Source: Selenomonas sp. TAMA-11512 (lineage in GTDB: Bacteria; Bacillota; Negativicutes; Selenomonadales; Selenomonadaceae). Taken from it: a stretch of DNA of 64,000 nt. Positions within the stretch are counted from its first letter, which is position 1. Each line of letters begins with the position of its first letter. Shown in pieces: positions 62,121-64,000 of this stretch. Location of the stretch: NCBI RefSeq assembly GCF_037076525.1, contig NZ_AP029018.1, positions 1,637,001 to 1,701,000 of the forward strand, read 5' to 3'. The position numbers and the translations under genes were made by a program. The notes below the pieces were generated by a model, which did no database searches, was not told where the DNA came from, and worked only from the letters and a program-made list of their open reading frames with translations.

Positions 62121-63395
62121 TTAGCCTTTCCCATCTCTTCGATCCATGAAACCTTCATAGTGTCGCATGACAACCATGGACTCTATCTGCTTCATCGTCT
62201 GTAAGGCAACGCCTACGACGATGAGGAGTGCCGTACCACCAAAGTATATTCCCTCGATGTGAGTCGCCCCTGTGACGAGGTTCGGCAAGACTGCGATGAA
62301 GGCCAGGAAAAAGGCACCTGCTAAGGTGATGCGGGTCATGACACGGTCAAGATATTCTTCCGTCGGTGCTCCCGGGCGTATGCCCGGAATGAAGCCACCG
62401 GATTTTTTCAGATTCTCTGCCATATCCGATATCTTTACAGTAACCGCGGTATAAAAGTACGTGAAGAAGAGGATGAGCAGCGCATAGATCGATGTCTGAA
62501 GCGGCGTACCCCACGCAAAATAACCGGCAAGTGTGTTTACCCAGGGAACTTGCACAAACTGGGCAATGGTTACTGGAAACATCAGCACGGATGACGCAAA
62601 GATGATTGGGATGACACCCGCGTGATTGACTTTCAGCGGGATGTGACTGGAGTGCCCGGCATAGCTACGCTGCCCTGCAACACGTTTCGCATGCGAAATG
62701 GGAATTCTGCGATAGCCTTCTTGAATGTAGATGACAAAGACAATCATGGCCAGCGCAATGACGACAAACAGGAACGCGTTGAAGTAGCTGATCGTACCTG
62801 TCTGCAGGTAATTGTACATGGTGCCCAGATTTTTTGGCAGTGCGGCGACGATACCTGCGAAGATGATCAGCGAGATGCCGTTGCCTATGCCGTTTGCGGT
62901 AATCTGTTCACCAAGCCACATGAGGAACACCGTTCCTGCCGTCAAGGTGATGGCAATGATGAAGATGTTCACCGGGCTTGGGTTGAGTATTGCCTCTCGA
63001 AGACCAAAGCTCATGCCAATGGCCTGGAAGAAGGCAAGCGCTACAGTCAGGTAGCGAGTAACTTTTGTCGTTTTCTTGTGTCCTTCTTGCCCTTCCTTGG
63101 ACCACTGTTCCAAGGTCGGAATGACAACCGTGAGAAGCTGCATGATGATGGAAGCGTTGATGTAGGGCGTAATGCTCATCGCAAAAATGGAGAATTTACT
63201 GAACGCGCCGCCGGAGAAGAGATCCAAAAGACCGAACAGATTGCCGGTCGCAAAGAGTCTTTCAATCGCTGACGGATCAACGCCCGGTACGGGTATATGC
63301 GTTCCAAGTCGAAAGACGGCAAACATGACTAAGGTAAAGACGATCTTTTGTCTTAGCTCTGGAATCTTGTATACGTTCTGGAGGGCTGAGAACAA
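62121..63395 (-). CDS. secY: Preprotein translocase subunit SecY
   Basis: 424 residues, ten membrane helices. N-terminal KIVFTLVMFAVFRLGTHIPV, plug and pore regions, and C-terminal MKQIESMVVMRHYEGFM. Ends 15 bases before adk. Confidence 0.97.
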   Translation of the reverse strand: MFSALQNVYKIPELRQKIVFTLVMFAVFRLGTHIPVPGVDPSAIERLFATGNLFGLLDLFSGGAFSKFSIFAMSITPYINASIIMQLLTVVIPTLEQWSKEGQEGHKKTTKVTRYLTVALAFFQAIGMSFGLREAILNPSPVNIFIIAITLTAGTVFLMWLGEQITANGIGNGISLIIFAGIVAALPKNLGTMYNYLQTGTISYFNAFLFVVIALAMIVFVIYIQEGYRRIPISHAKRVAGQRSYAGHSSHIPLKVNHAGVIPIIFASSVLMFPVTIAQFVQVPWVNTLAGYFAWGTPLQTSIYALLILFFTYFYTAVTVKISDMAENLKKSGGFIPGIRPGAPTEEYLDRVMTRITLAGAFFLAFIAVLPNLVTGATHIEGIYFGGTALLIVVGVALQTMKQIESMVVMRHYEGFMDRRDGKG

Positions 63396-63396
63396 A

Positions 63397-63837
63397 TCAG
63401 ATCACCTCGATTGTACCGCCTGCTGCTTCAATTTTTTCCTGCGCGGACTTCGTGAAGCCATTGGCACGAACTGTCAGCTTCTTCTTGAGCTCACCTTTGC
63501 CAAGAATACGAATACCGTCAAGAACATTCTTCAAGATGCCCGCTTCAATGAGTGCAACCGGATCGACCGTCGCGCCATCCTCAAAGCGATTGAGTGTCTC
63601 AACATTGACCTCTGCATAGACCTTCGCGAAGATGTTCTTGAAACCGCGCTTTGGAAGTCTGCGGTACAGAGGCATCTGGCCGCCTTCGAATCCGGGGCGG
63701 ACACCGCCGCCGGAGCGGGCATTTTGACCCTTGTGTCCGCGGCCGGAGGTCTTTCCGTTGCCGGAGCCGATACCGCGTCCGACGCGATTGCGGGTCTTTG
63801 TGGAGCCCGGTGCCGGGGATAATTCATGTAATTTCAT
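63397..63837 (-). CDS. rplO: 50S ribosomal protein L15
   Basis: 146 residues, begins [20 protein letters not shown], with the Gly-rich [20 protein letters not shown] segment. One base before secY. Confidence 0.98.
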   Translation of the reverse strand: MKLHELSPAPGSTKTRNRVGRGIGSGNGKTSGRGHKGQNARSGGGVRPGFEGGQMPLYRRLPKRGFKNIFAKVYAEVNVETLNRFEDGATVDPVALIEAGILKNVLDGIRILGKGELKKKLTVRANGFTKSAQEKIEAAGGTIEVI

Positions 63838-63849
63838 CGCTGCGCCTCC

Positions 63850-64000
63850 TTAATTCTCTTCGACGCTGATGAGGTGCCGTACTTTGTGGAGCTGTCCACG
63901 AAGCGTCGGGCTGTCCTCACGCTCAACGACGGAGTTAATCTTGCGGAGTCCGAGTGTGCGAACCGTAGCTCTCTGATCCTCAGGACGTCCGATCAGGCTC
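63850..64000 (-). CDS. rpmD: 50S ribosomal protein L30, 5' end cut by window edge
   Basis: The last 49 residues are visible, from [20 protein letters not shown] to the stop, including the [13 protein letters not shown] end. About ten N-terminal residues lie outside the window. It precedes rplO in the spc operon. Confidence 0.95.
   Translation of the reverse strand, partial: SLIGRPEDQRATVRTLGLRKINSVVEREDSPTLRGQLHKVRHLISVEEN

Noticed and set aside
1-64000. CRISPR arrays, tRNA or rRNA genes
   Set aside because: No regularly spaced repeats with spacers and no tRNA cloverleaf or rRNA sequence were seen on reading through; a covariance search would be decisive.

Overview
The window looks like chromosome of a diderm Firmicute of the class Negativicutes, most likely an oral Selenomonas-type organism. 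Evidence seen: Firmicutes-style gene neighbourhoods (ireB-ruvX-DUF1292, an FMN-riboswitch rib operon, the spc/alpha ribosomal cluster) sit beside genes that only make sense with an outer membrane (a TpsB/FhaC-type outer-membrane transporter, a TolC-type channel with a MacAB pump). A complete respiratory nitrate reductase operon and a polyamine operon also fit this group. The taxonomic call is inference from gene content.

Layout. 1-8.5 kb is a defence and debris zone: a type I restriction-modification system (hsdM-hsdS-hsdR, hsdR cut by the window edge) with a PIN-domain stub between hsdS and hsdR; a secreted P1-family peptidase; a decayed gene resembling a phage terminase small subunit; a DinJ antitoxin that has lost its N-terminus next to an intact YafQ toxin; and an Mrr-type endonuclease split by a frameshift. 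8.7-14.7 kb carries rlmD, a DUF1292 gene split by a complete IS3-family element (with a clear 4-bp target duplication), ruvX, ireB, asd and dapB. 14.9-21.2 kb is narGHJI, read from a promoter with a Crp/Fnr-type site at about -42. 21.6-26.9 kb is a six-gene FMN-riboswitch operon (ribD-ribE-ribBA-ribH-yfcE-hslO). 27.1-31.8 kb is a PTS cluster: regulator with fused EIIA, IIB, UlaA-type IIC, PfkB kinase.

31.9-38.6 kb is a polyamine operon (speD, arginine decarboxylase, speE, agmatinase, carboxyspermidine-type dehydrogenase and decarboxylase) that contains the enzymes of two alternative spermidine routes. Then follow a TpsB transporter, rqcH, lysC, a complete MacAB-TolC-type efflux operon, priA and a 3D-domain cell-wall protein. 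51.7-55.4 kb is the most unusual system: a tightly coupled operon of a MaoC-like hydratase, the biotin transporter BioY, a thiolase lacking its second catalytic cysteine, and an acyl-adenylating enzyme, behind a near-consensus promoter whose -35 box lies inside a BirA-like inverted repeat. 55.5-58.2 kb has a serine acetyltransferase, an esterase-like protein with Asp at the nucleophile position, and a secreted M48 peptidase. 58.2-64 kb is the distal spc/alpha ribosomal cluster (rpmD-rplO-secY-adk-infA-rpmJ-rpsM-rpsK-rpsD-rpoA-rplQ).

A short repeat (core TAGGAAACGCTGATAAA) recurs at least five times between genes. At one site it forms the ends of a roughly 165-bp MITE-like element upstream of narG, and at two others its TAG is the stop codon of the neighbouring gene.
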